Origin: Sphingomonas sp. dw_22
GTDB taxonomy: Bacteria > Pseudomonadota > Alphaproteobacteria > Sphingomonadales > Sphingomonadaceae
NCBI RefSeq assembly: GCF_018449795.1
Contig: NZ_JAAVVE010000027.1
Coordinates: 1-55,461, forward strand
Length of the DNA stretch: 55,461 nt
Direction: 5' to 3'
Shown here in pieces: positions 16,787 to 24,917 of this stretch. A program made the position numbers and the translations under genes. The notes beneath the pieces are model-generated. The model made no database searches and was not told where the DNA came from. It saw only the letters and a program-made list of their open reading frames with translations. Within the stretch, counting starts at the first letter, position 1. Each line of letters starts with the position of its first letter.

Positions 16787-17971
16787 ATGCTGCAACGGAC
16801 GAGTGGGCGTAACGACGATCCGGGCGAGTCCATCACCATTTGCGTGACGGGCTTGCGCGGCTTCCCCAATGTGATGGGTGGCGTCGAAAGCCATTGCGAG
16901 GAATTGCTGCCGCGGATCAAGGCGATCTGGCCCGAGCATCGCTCGGTCGTGCTGGGCAGGGCGCCCTATCTGCCCGAGCGGGAAAGCGAATATAAGGGCG
17001 TGGAGATCGTCGGCGTGCCGTGCCCGCGCTCGAAGCATCTGGAGGCGATCCTCTCGACCTTTCTGGCGGTGCTCACCGCCTGGTGGCGCGGGGCGGCGGT
17101 GATCCATATCCACGCCATCGGGCCGGGAATGATGGCGCCTTTGGCCTATCTGCTCGGCATGCAGGTGGTGGTGACCCATCACGGCACCGACTATAACCGC
17201 GCCAAATGGGGCCGCGTCGCGCGCACCGCGCTGCGCAGCGGCGAGTGGCTGGCGCTCGCCTTCGCCCATCGCATCATCGCGATATCGCCTTCACTCGCGA
17301 CACAATTGCGCGAGAATTTCCCCAAGCGCGCCAGGGATATCAGCTACATCCCCAACGGCGCCCCCGCGCTTCCCGAGGGCGCCGATCCCGAGCTGGTGCT
17401 CGAACGCATCGGGATCACCGGACCTTTCCTGCTCGCCGTGGGCAGGCTGGTGCCCGAAAAGGGGTTGCACGACCTGATCGCCGCGTTCGAGCGGAGCGGC
17501 TCGGCGGCGCAGCTCGTCATCGTCGGCGGCGCCGACCATCAGAGCGGCTATGCGCGGGAGCTGATGGCGCAGGCGGGTGATCGGGTCGTCTTCGCCGGCG
17601 TCCAGTCGCGCGCCACGCTCAAATGCCTGTACGAGCGGTGCGAACTCTTCGTGATGCCTTCGCATCATGAAGGCCTGCCGATTGCGGCGCTCGAAGCGGC
17701 GAGCTGCGGCGCGCGGATGCTGCTCAGCGACATCGCGGCCAATCGCGATATCGGCCTGGACGCCCGCAATTACTTCCCGGTCGGGAACGTCGATGCGCTC
17801 ATGCGCCGTCTCGATGAGGGGCGCGAGGATCTGGCGGTCGATGCCGAGCATGTCCGCGACCGTTTCTCCTGGGATCGGGCGGCGATCGACACGATCAAGG
17901 TCTATCAGTCCGCGCTGCGGAAATGCCAGCCTTCGAGCGCGACTTCGCAGCCTGCCGAGGCGCTCGACTGA
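16787..17971 (+). CDS. Glycosyltransferase family 4 (GT-B fold, DUF1972-like N-terminus)
   Basis: 394 residues. The N-terminal domain opens with CVTGLRGFPNVMGGVESHCE, the acceptor-side motif of WcaI/rhamnosyltransferase-like GT4 enzymes. The C-terminal nucleotide-sugar domain has LAVGRLVPEKGLHDLI and the EX7E-type region MPSHHEGLPIAALEAASCG. It would add one sugar to the lipid-linked repeat unit at the cytoplasmic face. The ATG is preceded by GGAGACAAGAA. It follows ugd by 113 bp on the same strand, so a UDP-GlcA-using role is possible but not demonstrated. Confidence 0.9.
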   Translation: MLQRTSGRNDDPGESITICVTGLRGFPNVMGGVESHCEELLPRIKAIWPEHRSVVLGRAPYLPERESEYKGVEIVGVPCPRSKHLEAILSTFLAVLTAWWRGAAVIHIHAIGPGMMAPLAYLLGMQVVVTHHGTDYNRAKWGRVARTALRSGEWLALAFAHRIIAISPSLATQLRENFPKRARDISYIPNGAPALPEGADPELVLERIGITGPFLLAVGRLVPEKGLHDLIAAFERSGSAAQLVIVGGADHQSGYARELMAQAGDRVVFAGVQSRATLKCLYERCELFVMPSHHEGLPIAALEAASCGARMLLSDIAANRDIGLDARNYFPVGNVDALMRRLDEGREDLAVDAEHVRDRFSWDRAAIDTIKVYQSALRKCQPSSATSQPAEALD

Positions 17972-18022
17972 AATTCATGTTCTGACTGCGCCGTCGCTTC
18001 CATCGATCGGAGGACACAAGCC

Positions 18023-19726
18023 ATGTCGCCAGCGAAACGCCTGTATCGATTGCTAAGCAGGATTTCGCCTGCAAGGCTGGCCGGGCTCCTTCTCATCGCG
18101 AGCGTTCCGGCTTTCCCGTGCGCGGGCGCGCGCGCGGAACCTGCGACTTTTGTGACTTTAGGGTATCCGGTTACCGATTCTCCTCTAAGTTGTTTCGCTT
18201 ATGTATCGGTAACTGCTTGGAAATATCCGGGCTCCATAAGTGCCCCACGCATGGCGATGGCGCCGTGGGTCAGCATGGAGTCCGCCGCGATGGGCAATTT
18301 TTTCATCTCTCCGACCGGGGCAGGCGACAAGAGCGGCAAGGATGCCAGCAATGCCGCGCCGATCGGTTCGCTGAACACGCTGATCGGAAAGGCCGGCGCC
18401 GGCGGCCAGGTGCTGCTGCTCGCCGACAAGGGCGACTACACTGTCTCGGGCATCCTGGGGATCACCCGCGGCGGGACGGCGGGGGCTCCCGTGACGATCC
18501 GCGGAGTCGATTCCGCCGGCAACGCTGCCGACGCGCATATCGTCGGCACGCGCCCCGCCGGCTGGAAGGCCGGGGACGCGGCGGGCAACGAGCTGTTCAA
18601 GCTCGGCACCGGTGCCGATCACCTCGCCTTCGAGAATCTGCGGATCGACAATGTCCAGTCGGCGTTCCGCGCCTCGGCGGACATCAGCGACCTCACCATC
18701 CAGCATGTCGATGCGAACAATGTCCGGCGCTTCTTCGAGGATCTCGCCAGCAGCGGCACGGCGACGGTGCAGGGGCTCAAGATCAGTGACATCGCGGTCC
18801 AGGGCTTCTCGCGCAATGTCGTCCGGCTGCAATATGACAGCAGCGACGTGGTGATCGAGGATGTCCGCGCCGATCTGGGCGGGCAGGTGGGCGACGATTT
18901 CCCGATCGGCGTACATCTCGACGGCACCGTCCACAATGTCACGATCCAGCGCGCGACCATCGAGAATGTGCGCAGCCTGACGGGCGGCTATCTCAACGGC
19001 GACGGCTTTGCGACCGAGCGCGGCGTGCACGACGTCCAGTTCATCGACACGGTCGCGCGCGGCAACAGCGATGGCGGCTATGACCTGAAGTCGGAGAATA
19101 CCACGCTGCTGCGGGCGGTCAGCGAGGAGAATGGGCGGAACTATCGCCTGTGGGGCTCGGTGACCATGCGCGATTCGGTGGGCCGCAATCCGGTCTGGCG
19201 CGGCGGCTCGTCCGAGCAGAACCAGCTCTGGCTCGACAGCGCCGCCAACGTCACCATCATCAACAGCGTCTTCGAGGATGCTGGCACGCGGACCAAGGTG
19301 ATCTCGTCCGAGGGCAAGCTGGTGCTGAACGGCGTCAAGATCACCCATGCCGAGGGCGCGACGCTCTATACCAAGACCACGCTGCCCGGCCTTTCCGGGC
19401 AGGACACGGTGAGCGAAACAGTGGTGGCCGGGCAGGGGGAATCCTCGGCGGGCTACAAGACGACCAGTTCCGCCACGGACCCGGCCACCCTGCTGCTGGC
19501 GAGCATCAGCAAGGGCGAGACGTTGCTTGCCGCCAGCAATCTGCTGCGCGGCGTCGGTGACGTGGGCTTGAGCCTGTTCGAGCCGCGTTCGGCCTTCGAG
19601 CCCTTTGGCGGGGATGCGTCGGTGGCCCAGTCGCTTTTCAAGGCGCCGTCGGACGCGGGCATCGTGGAAGTCGGCAAGGCGCAACGCCTCGCGTTCAACG
19701 ACTTCGCGGCTCACCCGCTGAAGTGA
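18023..19726 (+). CDS. Right-handed parallel beta-helix protein, probably secreted
   Basis: 567 residues if started at 18023 (GGAGG 9 bp upstream), with a signal-peptide-like segment ending GARA-EPATF. From about residue 90 (MGNFFISPTGAGDKSGKD) it is a repetitive parallel beta-helix of polysaccharide lyase/hydrolase type, with recurrent coils such as LAFENLRIDNVQ, LTIQHVDANNVRRF, VVIEDVRADLGG and VTIINSVFEDAG. In exopolysaccharide loci such proteins trim or modify the polymer. The stretch 18140-18245 between signal peptide and helix uses rare codons (TTA, CTA, ATA, AGT) and looks non-coding; the alternative start at 18290 would give a shorter cytoplasmic form of about 478 residues. Convergent with the acyltransferase gene, 6 bp apart. 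Confidence 0.75.
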   Translation: MSPAKRLYRLLSRISPARLAGLLLIASVPAFPCAGARAEPATFVTLGYPVTDSPLSCFAYVSVTAWKYPGSISAPRMAMAPWVSMESAAMGNFFISPTGAGDKSGKDASNAAPIGSLNTLIGKAGAGGQVLLLADKGDYTVSGILGITRGGTAGAPVTIRGVDSAGNAADAHIVGTRPAGWKAGDAAGNELFKLGTGADHLAFENLRIDNVQSAFRASADISDLTIQHVDANNVRRFFEDLASSGTATVQGLKISDIAVQGFSRNVVRLQYDSSDVVIEDVRADLGGQVGDDFPIGVHLDGTVHNVTIQRATIENVRSLTGGYLNGDGFATERGVHDVQFIDTVARGNSDGGYDLKSENTTLLRAVSEENGRNYRLWGSVTMRDSVGRNPVWRGGSSEQNQLWLDSAANVTIINSVFEDAGTRTKVISSEGKLVLNGVKITHAEGATLYTKTTLPGLSGQDTVSETVVAGQGESSAGYKTTSSATDPATLLLASISKGETLLAASNLLRGVGDVGLSLFEPRSAFEPFGGDASVAQSLFKAPSDAGIVEVGKAQRLAFNDFAAHPLK

Positions 19727-19732
19727 TTTCCT

Positions 19733-20884
19733 TCAGGGTGCGGCCAGTTCCTCGGCGATGACCTGCCGCGCCCGTCGCCGATTGTGGGTGGCGCGCCTCA
19801 GCAGGGCCTTGCCGAGCGCCTGGCCGGGCAGTTCCACCAGCCGGTAGGTCATGAATGCGATGCCATAGGTGATCGGCGCGACGATCCCGACCACCAGCGC
19901 GAAGCGGGCGGGGGCGCCGATGTCGCGCCCGAACTGCCCGATCGCCCAGGCCGCTACCGGCTGGAGGATCAGCAGGTGGAGGAGATAGGTGCCGTAGGAA
20001 AGCTCGCCCAGCCAGTGGAACGGCTTGCTGCCCAGTACTCGGGAGATCGCGCCGACCGCGCCCGTCGTGCGCAGGTGGATGAGGCCGAAGAAGGTCAGGA
20101 CGATCAACTCGCGCACCGCGAGGTGCAGCATGTCCGTCGCGCCGCCGATGGGGAGGATCGCGAGCAGCATCGCCACGCCGAGGTGCAGCAACAGCCGCCC
20201 CCGCTGCCCGCCATGATCGGCGGCGATCAGCATGCCGCACAGGAAGAGGTGGAGCTTCAACGGCAGGAAGGCGGGCATCGGGAAGTGCAGCCCGGCGCGG
20301 TTCGCCATCACGGCGATCAGCGCGCCGCATGCGCCGATGGCGAGCGCTCCCCAGGCCCAGCCGATCCGGCGGCCGAGCAGGACGAGGAAAGGGAAGACCG
20401 CGTAGAACTGCATCTCCAGCCCCAGGCTCCAATCGGGCAGGGGCGTGCGGTAGGCATAGGCGGGGAGCAGCCCGAAGACGAAGCTGAGATGCGCCGCGAT
20501 ATTGGCGGGGCCATGGTCGAGATAGCGTTCCGGCGGCTGGAGCGCCTGGCCCAGGAAGCTGTCGATCGCGACGCGATCGGCATAGATCGCCGGCCCTGCG
20601 ATGAGCGCGGCGGCGAGCAGCACATAGAACAGGGGCGCGATGCGGAAGAAGCGGCGGACCCAGAAGGCCGTCCAGATCGCGGGCCGGCGCCAGTCCTCGA
20701 ACTCGGCGCGCAGGCGATACTGGAACACCATCAGGAAGCCCGAGAGCAGGATGAACAGGTCCACCCCCAGATCGGGCCGGCTCATCACCGGCAGGCGGAA
20801 GCCGGTCAGGATCATCGCGTGGCCGAGCAGCACCCAGAGCGCGGCCAGGCCGCGCAGGCCGTCCAGGCATTCGACTCGCTTCAT
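19733..20884 (-). CDS. Acyltransferase family 3 (OafA/ExoZ-like)
   Basis: 383 residues. It opens with ECLDGLRGLAALWVLLGH, the acyltransferase-3 signature with its catalytic-type His, followed by DLGVDLFILLSGFL and then about ten transmembrane segments (RRFFRIAPLFYVLL, WSLGLEMQFYAVFPFLVLLG, LSYGTYLLHLLIL). These integral membrane enzymes transfer acetyl or other acyl groups to extracytoplasmic sugars, here most likely the exopolysaccharide or its lipid-linked unit. The ATG at 20884 is chosen because the preceding AAGGGGTG gives a ribosome site and homology starts there; the longer open frame upstream has no membrane-protein character. Confidence 0.9.
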   Translation of the reverse strand: MKRVECLDGLRGLAALWVLLGHAMILTGFRLPVMSRPDLGVDLFILLSGFLMVFQYRLRAEFEDWRRPAIWTAFWVRRFFRIAPLFYVLLAAALIAGPAIYADRVAIDSFLGQALQPPERYLDHGPANIAAHLSFVFGLLPAYAYRTPLPDWSLGLEMQFYAVFPFLVLLGRRIGWAWGALAIGACGALIAVMANRAGLHFPMPAFLPLKLHLFLCGMLIAADHGGQRGRLLLHLGVAMLLAILPIGGATDMLHLAVRELIVLTFFGLIHLRTTGAVGAISRVLGSKPFHWLGELSYGTYLLHLLILQPVAAWAIGQFGRDIGAPARFALVVGIVAPITYGIAFMTYRLVELPGQALGKALLRRATHNRRRARQVIAEELAAP

Positions 20885-20887
20885 GGG

Positions 20888-20926
20888 ACACCCCTTTTTC
20901 CGCCGTCGCTGGCCGTAATGGGGTGT
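20888..20926 (-). promoter_or_regulatory. Inverted repeat overlapping the acyltransferase ribosome-binding site
   Basis: GGGGTGT (20926-20920, plus-strand sense) and ACACCCC (20894-20888) are perfect 7-bp complements 25 bp apart. In the acyltransferase mRNA the second arm is the AAGGGGTGT ribosome site, so pairing would mask it. Confidence 0.4.
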
Positions 20927-21070
20927 ACGCGCAGCGCAGCAATTAACTAAGAGCGGCGGCGCGCCTAATCGGCCAATCGTGCCCTCCATGCGCCGTGGAC
21001 ATCGCGCCAACCATTTGCCGGGCCTCGGGAACGATGAAGCGCCCTTCCGGGGCGGCAGGGCGGGGTCGCC

Positions 21071-21090
21071 ATGATGCGCCGCAGCATCAT
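21071..21090. promoter_or_regulatory. Short hairpin in the leader of the second GT4 gene
   Basis: A perfect 7-bp stem ATGATGC / GCATCAT with a GCCGCA loop lies 56 bp before the GT4 start, in the region that also separates it from the divergent acyltransferase gene. Role unknown; no U-tract follows. Confidence 0.3.
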
Positions 21091-21145
21091 CCTGTGTTAG
21101 GTAAATGGCGGGGGCGGGTTCCTGATGGCGTGCAGGCGAGGGACG

Positions 21146-22342
21146 ATGCCGGAAAAGAAGAGGATTCTCTTCGCGATAAACTCGCTGGCCGGTGGTGGCG
21201 CCGAGCGCGTGCTCACCACGTTGCTGGCGGCGTCCGAGCCCTGGCGTGACCGCTATGCGATCCATCTGGCGCTGCTCGATCGGGAGCCGCGCGCCTATCC
21301 GGTGCCCGACTGGATCGAGACCCATCAGCTCGATGCGCGGCATCGGCTCGTGCCGAGCATGATCCAGCTTCGCGGGCTCGTCGGCCGGTTGGCGCCCGAT
21401 TTGACGTTCAGTTTCCTCACTCGCGCCAATGTCGCCAACGCGGCGGCGATGGCGGGTCGCGACAAGGCGTGGCTGGTCAGCGAGCGGGTCAACACCTCCG
21501 CGCATCTCGGCTCGGGCATCGGCGCGAAGGTCGCCGGGGCTATGGTGCGGGCCAGCTATCCGCGCGCGAGCCATGTGATCGCCGTCTCCGAAGGCGTGGC
21601 GGAGGATCTGGTCGCCAATTTCGGCGTGCGCCGCGATTCCGTGTCGGCGATCGCCAATCCGGTCGACCACCAGCGCATCGCCGAGCTGGCGCGCGAGACC
21701 CCGGCGTTCCAGCCGCAGGGCGCCTATGTGATCGCCGCCGGCCGGCTCGTCCCCAACAAGAATTTCGCGATGCTGCTCGATGCCTATGCGAGGGCAGAGA
21801 TCCCCGCGCGGCTGGTGATATTGGGCGAGGGGCCGGAGCGCGAGGCGCTCGAATCCCGGGCGCGGGGGCTAGGCATCGCCGGCAGGGTCGACATGCCGGG
21901 CTTCATCTACAATCCCTATGCGCTGCTCGCGCGCGCCGAGCTGTTCGCCATGCCGTCCAATGCCGAGGGGTTTCCCAACGGGCTGGTGGAGGCGATGGCG
22001 TGCGGGCTGCCGGTGGTGGCGACCAACTGCGCCTCGGGTCCATCGGAGATCCTTGCCGACATGGCTCGGGAGGCGGTCCCCGGGCCGATGGACGTCGATG
22101 CCGGCGCGTTGGTGCCGACAGACGATCCCGAGCGTTTCGCGGCTGCGCTTCGCGCCGTCCATGCCGAGCCCCGGCGCAGCGCGGCGGGGGCCGCGGCGCG
22201 GCAGCGTTCGCTCGCTTATGGCGTCGAGCAGGCGGCGGCCCATTATTGGGCAAGGATCGAACGGGCGCTCGAGCGGCGCCCGCGCGGGGCCGGGGAAGTT
22301 CGACAAGGAGAGATCGCTTTGAGTTCCGGAGTTTCCCAATGA
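21146..22342 (+). CDS. Glycosyltransferase family 4
   Basis: 398 residues. N-terminal FAINSLAGGGAERVLTTLL is the typical opening of PglA/WbnK-like GT4 enzymes. C-terminal donor domain: AAGRLVPNKNFAMLLDAYA, LVILGEGPEREALE, and MPSNAEGFPNGLVEAMACG with the EX7E pair. It adds a sugar to the growing repeat unit in the cytoplasm. The ATG at 21146 has GAGGGACG before it and is preferred to one 21 bp upstream. Its stop codon overlaps the start of the export lipoprotein (ATGA), so GT, export protein and acetyltransferase are translationally coupled. Confidence 0.9.
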   Translation: MPEKKRILFAINSLAGGGAERVLTTLLAASEPWRDRYAIHLALLDREPRAYPVPDWIETHQLDARHRLVPSMIQLRGLVGRLAPDLTFSFLTRANVANAAAMAGRDKAWLVSERVNTSAHLGSGIGAKVAGAMVRASYPRASHVIAVSEGVAEDLVANFGVRRDSVSAIANPVDHQRIAELARETPAFQPQGAYVIAAGRLVPNKNFAMLLDAYARAEIPARLVILGEGPEREALESRARGLGIAGRVDMPGFIYNPYALLARAELFAMPSNAEGFPNGLVEAMACGLPVVATNCASGPSEILADMAREAVPGPMDVDAGALVPTDDPERFAAALRAVHAEPRRSAAGAAARQRSLAYGVEQAAAHYWARIERALERRPRGAGEVRQGEIALSSGVSQ

Positions 22343-22902
22343 AGTGGCGTGCACCAATCGCTCTGGCCGCTGCGCTGGCGCTGCTTTCGGCATGTTCGGG
22401 CCAGGCGCCGGTCGCGGGTGCCGGGTCGACGCCGCCCTCCGCCGCCGCGTTCAAGCTCTCGCCGGGCGACAAGCTGAAGGTCGTCACTTATGGCGAGTCA
22501 TCGCTGACCGGTGATTTCGAGATCAGCCCCAGCGGCGCCATCTCTTTCCCGCTGATCGGCGAGATACAGGCGGCGGGTCTCCAGCCCGACGATGTCTCGC
22601 ATGCGATCGAAGACAAGCTGAAACAAGGCTATCTGCTCGAGCCCAAGGTCTCGACCCAGGTGCTCAACTTCCGCCCGATCTATATTCTGGGCGAAGTCAA
22701 CAAGCCGGGCGAATATCCTTATGTCCAGGGACTGACGATCCGCGGCGCGGTGGCCAAGGCGGACGGGTTCACCTATCGCGCCAACCAGAAGAAGGTCTTT
22801 GTGAAGCGTTCCGGGGAGGCCGGTGAGACCGTCTATCCGCTCACCGCCGATTTCGCGGTGCTGCCGGGCGATACGATCCGCTTCGCCGAGCGCTATTTCT
22901 GA
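22339..22902 (+). CDS. Polysaccharide export lipoprotein (Wza/ExoF-like, short form)
   Basis: 187 residues. Lipoprotein signal peptide with lipobox LLSAC (Cys about 19). A poly-export domain follows (FKLSPGDKLKVVTYGE through GAISFPLIGEIQAAGL), then one SLBB-type domain (FRPIYILGEVNKPGEYPYVQGLTIRGAVAKAD cited here as IYILGEVNKPGEYPY). At half the length of E. coli Wza it lacks the C-terminal amphipathic helix that spans the outer membrane, so a separate barrel must form the exit; the BBP2-type protein encoded 0.7 kb downstream is a candidate. ATGA overlap with the upstream glycosyltransferase and TGATG overlap with the downstream acetyltransferase. Confidence 0.92.
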   Translation: MKWRAPIALAAALALLSACSGQAPVAGAGSTPPSAAAFKLSPGDKLKVVTYGESSLTGDFEISPSGAISFPLIGEIQAAGLQPDDVSHAIEDKLKQGYLLEPKVSTQVLNFRPIYILGEVNKPGEYPYVQGLTIRGAVAKADGFTYRANQKKVFVKRSGEAGETVYPLTADFAVLPGDTIRFAERYF

Positions 22903-23624
22903 TGGACGCGGTGGCCGGAGCGCTGGCGCCGGAGCAGGAGGACGGCAACGAGACCGGCAAGCCGCATCGGCGCGGCTGCCCGGTGAGCTTCGCCAAGCTG
23001 AAGGCGCTGCTGGCCGCCGATCTCTATCGCTATGCGGGGCGGGTGAGCTTCGGCGCCTTTGTGCGCCATTACGCCTTCACGCCGGGGTATAAATACACGG
23101 TGCTGATGCGTACCTGCGGCTGGCTGAAGCTCAAGCCGATGAAGGGCTTCGGCCTGTTTCCGATCGTCAAGCTGCTGCTGCTGCGCGCGCGCTATAAATA
23201 TGGCTTCGCGATCCCCGAATATACCGAGATCGGGCCGGGCCTGTTCCTCAATCGCTTCGGCGGCTTCTATTTCCATGGCGATACGGTGATCGGCACCAAT
23301 GTGAACGTCACCCACGGCGTGGTGCTGGGTTATATGAACCGTGGCGCGCGGCGGGGCGCCCCGGTGATCGGCGACCGGACTTTCCTGGGATCGGGCGCGA
23401 AGGTGATCGGCGGGATCGAGATCGGAGCGGACTCCGCGGTCGGCGCCAATGCGGTGGTCACCAAGGACGTACCACCGCGCGGCGTGGTCGGCGGGATTCC
23501 GGCCAAGCTGCTGTCGGATCAGGGTTCGGATGGGTATATCAACCGGATGGCGCCGCCCGAGATGCTCGCCGCATGCGAGGGTGCGCTCCATGGCTGGTTG
23601 GAACGTCCGGGGAAAGCCTCATAG
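22902..23624 (+). CDS. Serine acetyltransferase-like hexapeptide transferase
   Basis: 240 residues. The C-terminal half is a left-handed beta-helix of hexapeptide repeats (IGTNVNVTHGVVLGY, PVIGDRTFLGSGAKVIGG, IGADSAVGANAVVTKDVP) with the catalytic-type His in VTHGVVLG. The basic N-terminal half (about residues 28-110) resembles EPS-locus homologues of CysE rather than true cysteine-pathway enzymes. It probably O-acetylates a sugar of the repeat unit with acetyl-CoA in the cytoplasm. The start overlaps the stop of the export lipoprotein. Its 3' end overlaps the convergent barrel gene by 6 bp. True serine acetyltransferase activity cannot be ruled out. Confidence 0.85.
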   Translation: MDAVAGALAPEQEDGNETGKPHRRGCPVSFAKLKALLAADLYRYAGRVSFGAFVRHYAFTPGYKYTVLMRTCGWLKLKPMKGFGLFPIVKLLLLRARYKYGFAIPEYTEIGPGLFLNRFGGFYFHGDTVIGTNVNVTHGVVLGYMNRGARRGAPVIGDRTFLGSGAKVIGGIEIGADSAVGANAVVTKDVPPRGVVGGIPAKLLSDQGSDGYINRMAPPEMLAACEGALHGWLERPGKAS

Positions 23625-24917
23625 TCCCGAGAAGGTGACGCCGACCGATACCCGGTTGTCGATGAATTCGCGCCCGGGCAGCGCGCCCCAGCTCGACTGG
23701 CTGCGGCGCTGGAAGTCGCCGCGCAGCGCGACGCGCTTGCTCACCAGATAGGAGGCGCCGGCGCGCAGGGTCCAGCGGTCGTCGTTGCGATCGAGATTCT
23801 GGAAGTCGCGCTTTTCCAGCTCGGCGCTCACGCCCAGGATCAGGCTCCGCAGCAGCTCGTAATCGGCGCGCAGCGTCGCGGTGGTCTTGAGATAGCCGGT
23901 CGCCCCCAGCACGCCGGTCTCGCTCACGCTACGGTCGACGGTGGCGGTAACAGTGACCAGCGGCGTCATGAAATAGGCGAGCTCGCCGCGCACCAGCAGG
24001 CCCTTGACCGCGTGGAACTGCTCCGCCCGATAATTCTGCTGCAGATAGCCCAGCCGCAGCGAGCCGCGCATCATCCGGCCCAGCTCGAAGCTCGATCCCG
24101 CCGCGAGTTCGATGCCGTGGGAATCGCGCGCCGGCACCGGCCCGATCCGGGTGCGGTAGTCGCGTTCGTTGTACGATCCCGCCAGGAACAGCGCGATGCT
24201 GGGATTGAGCGCATATTCGCTGATCGCGGTGCCGGTGACGGTGGTGTGGTCGCGGAAATCCTGGTCCACCGTATCGCCCGCGGGCGTGCGCCCGTCGCGA
24301 TAATTGCGGTTCTCGACATCCAGCACGCCGCGCACCCGCAGCCGGTTGAAGACATGGCTGAGCGTCGCGCTGCCGTCTGTGATCGTGAAGCGGGTGGGGT
24401 GGACGGCGTTCGTCGGCGAATCGGGCGAGACGCGCTCCTGACTGTAGCGGCCATGGCTTGCCGTCACGGAGAGATTCGTGTCGCGGGCGATCGTGTAGAG
24501 CGCGTGCGCGTCGAAATTATACTGGGTGGCGTTCTCGCTCGCCCGGTCAAAATAGCGCAGCAGATCGAGCTCGCCATTCACCGTCAGGCGCAGGTTGGGC
24601 GAGGGGCGGTTGATCGACAGGCGCGGACGGATGCGGACATAGCCGTCGCCGATCCGATCGTCCCGCTGGGCGTAGAGATTGTCGTCATAGCCGGTGCCGA
24701 CCGCGATCCGCGGCATGACTTCGAGCGCGCCAAGCTGGATCGGCTCGGGCGTGTAATCGGGTCGCGGGCGCTCCAGCACGCTGACGTTGCGGTCGCGTCC
24801 GAAGGGGTTCTCGGAAGAGACCGAGCCGAGCGAATCGGTCGCGTCCGATTGCTGTGCCAGGGCAGGAGGGGCGAGCATTGCGCCCGCCATGCAGGCGCAG
24901 GCCAATAGCGGCTTCAT
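23619..24917 (-). CDS. Outer-membrane beta-barrel protein (BBP2/PF10082-like) of the exopolysaccharide locus
   Basis: 432 residues with a signal peptide ending PPALA-QQ. A short N-terminal plug-like region (SSENPFGRDRNVS) precedes alternating amphipathic beta-strands, e.g. RLTVNGELDLLRYFDRASEN, SVTASHGRYSQE, ALFLAGSYNERDYRT, and a terminal SVGVTFSGL ending in a C-terminal hydrophobic residue as in barrel proteins. Related barrels occur in sphingan and other alphaproteobacterial EPS loci and are thought to form or brace the exit channel. It is the last gene of a four-gene operon with two GT2 enzymes and an EEP-fold protein, overlapping the latter by 4 bp. Confidence 0.87.
   Translation of the reverse strand: MKPLLACACMAGAMLAPPALAQQSDATDSLGSVSSENPFGRDRNVSVLERPRPDYTPEPIQLGALEVMPRIAVGTGYDDNLYAQRDDRIGDGYVRIRPRLSINRPSPNLRLTVNGELDLLRYFDRASENATQYNFDAHALYTIARDTNLSVTASHGRYSQERVSPDSPTNAVHPTRFTITDGSATLSHVFNRLRVRGVLDVENRNYRDGRTPAGDTVDQDFRDHTTVTGTAISEYALNPSIALFLAGSYNERDYRTRIGPVPARDSHGIELAAGSSFELGRMMRGSLRLGYLQQNYRAEQFHAVKGLLVRGELAYFMTPLVTVTATVDRSVSETGVLGATGYLKTTATLRADYELLRSLILGVSAELEKRDFQNLDRNDDRWTLRAGASYLVSKRVALRGDFQRRSQSSWGALPGREFIDNRVSVGVTFSGL

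Noticed and set aside
19733..21670. 645-codon version of the acyltransferase frame
   Set aside because: The first 260 residues have no membrane-protein or family character; the ribosome site and signature place the start at 20884.
22902..23624. True cysE serine acetyltransferase of cysteine synthesis
   Set aside because: N-terminal half differs from CysE and the gene is coupled to the export lipoprotein, so an exopolysaccharide acetyltransferase is more likely.
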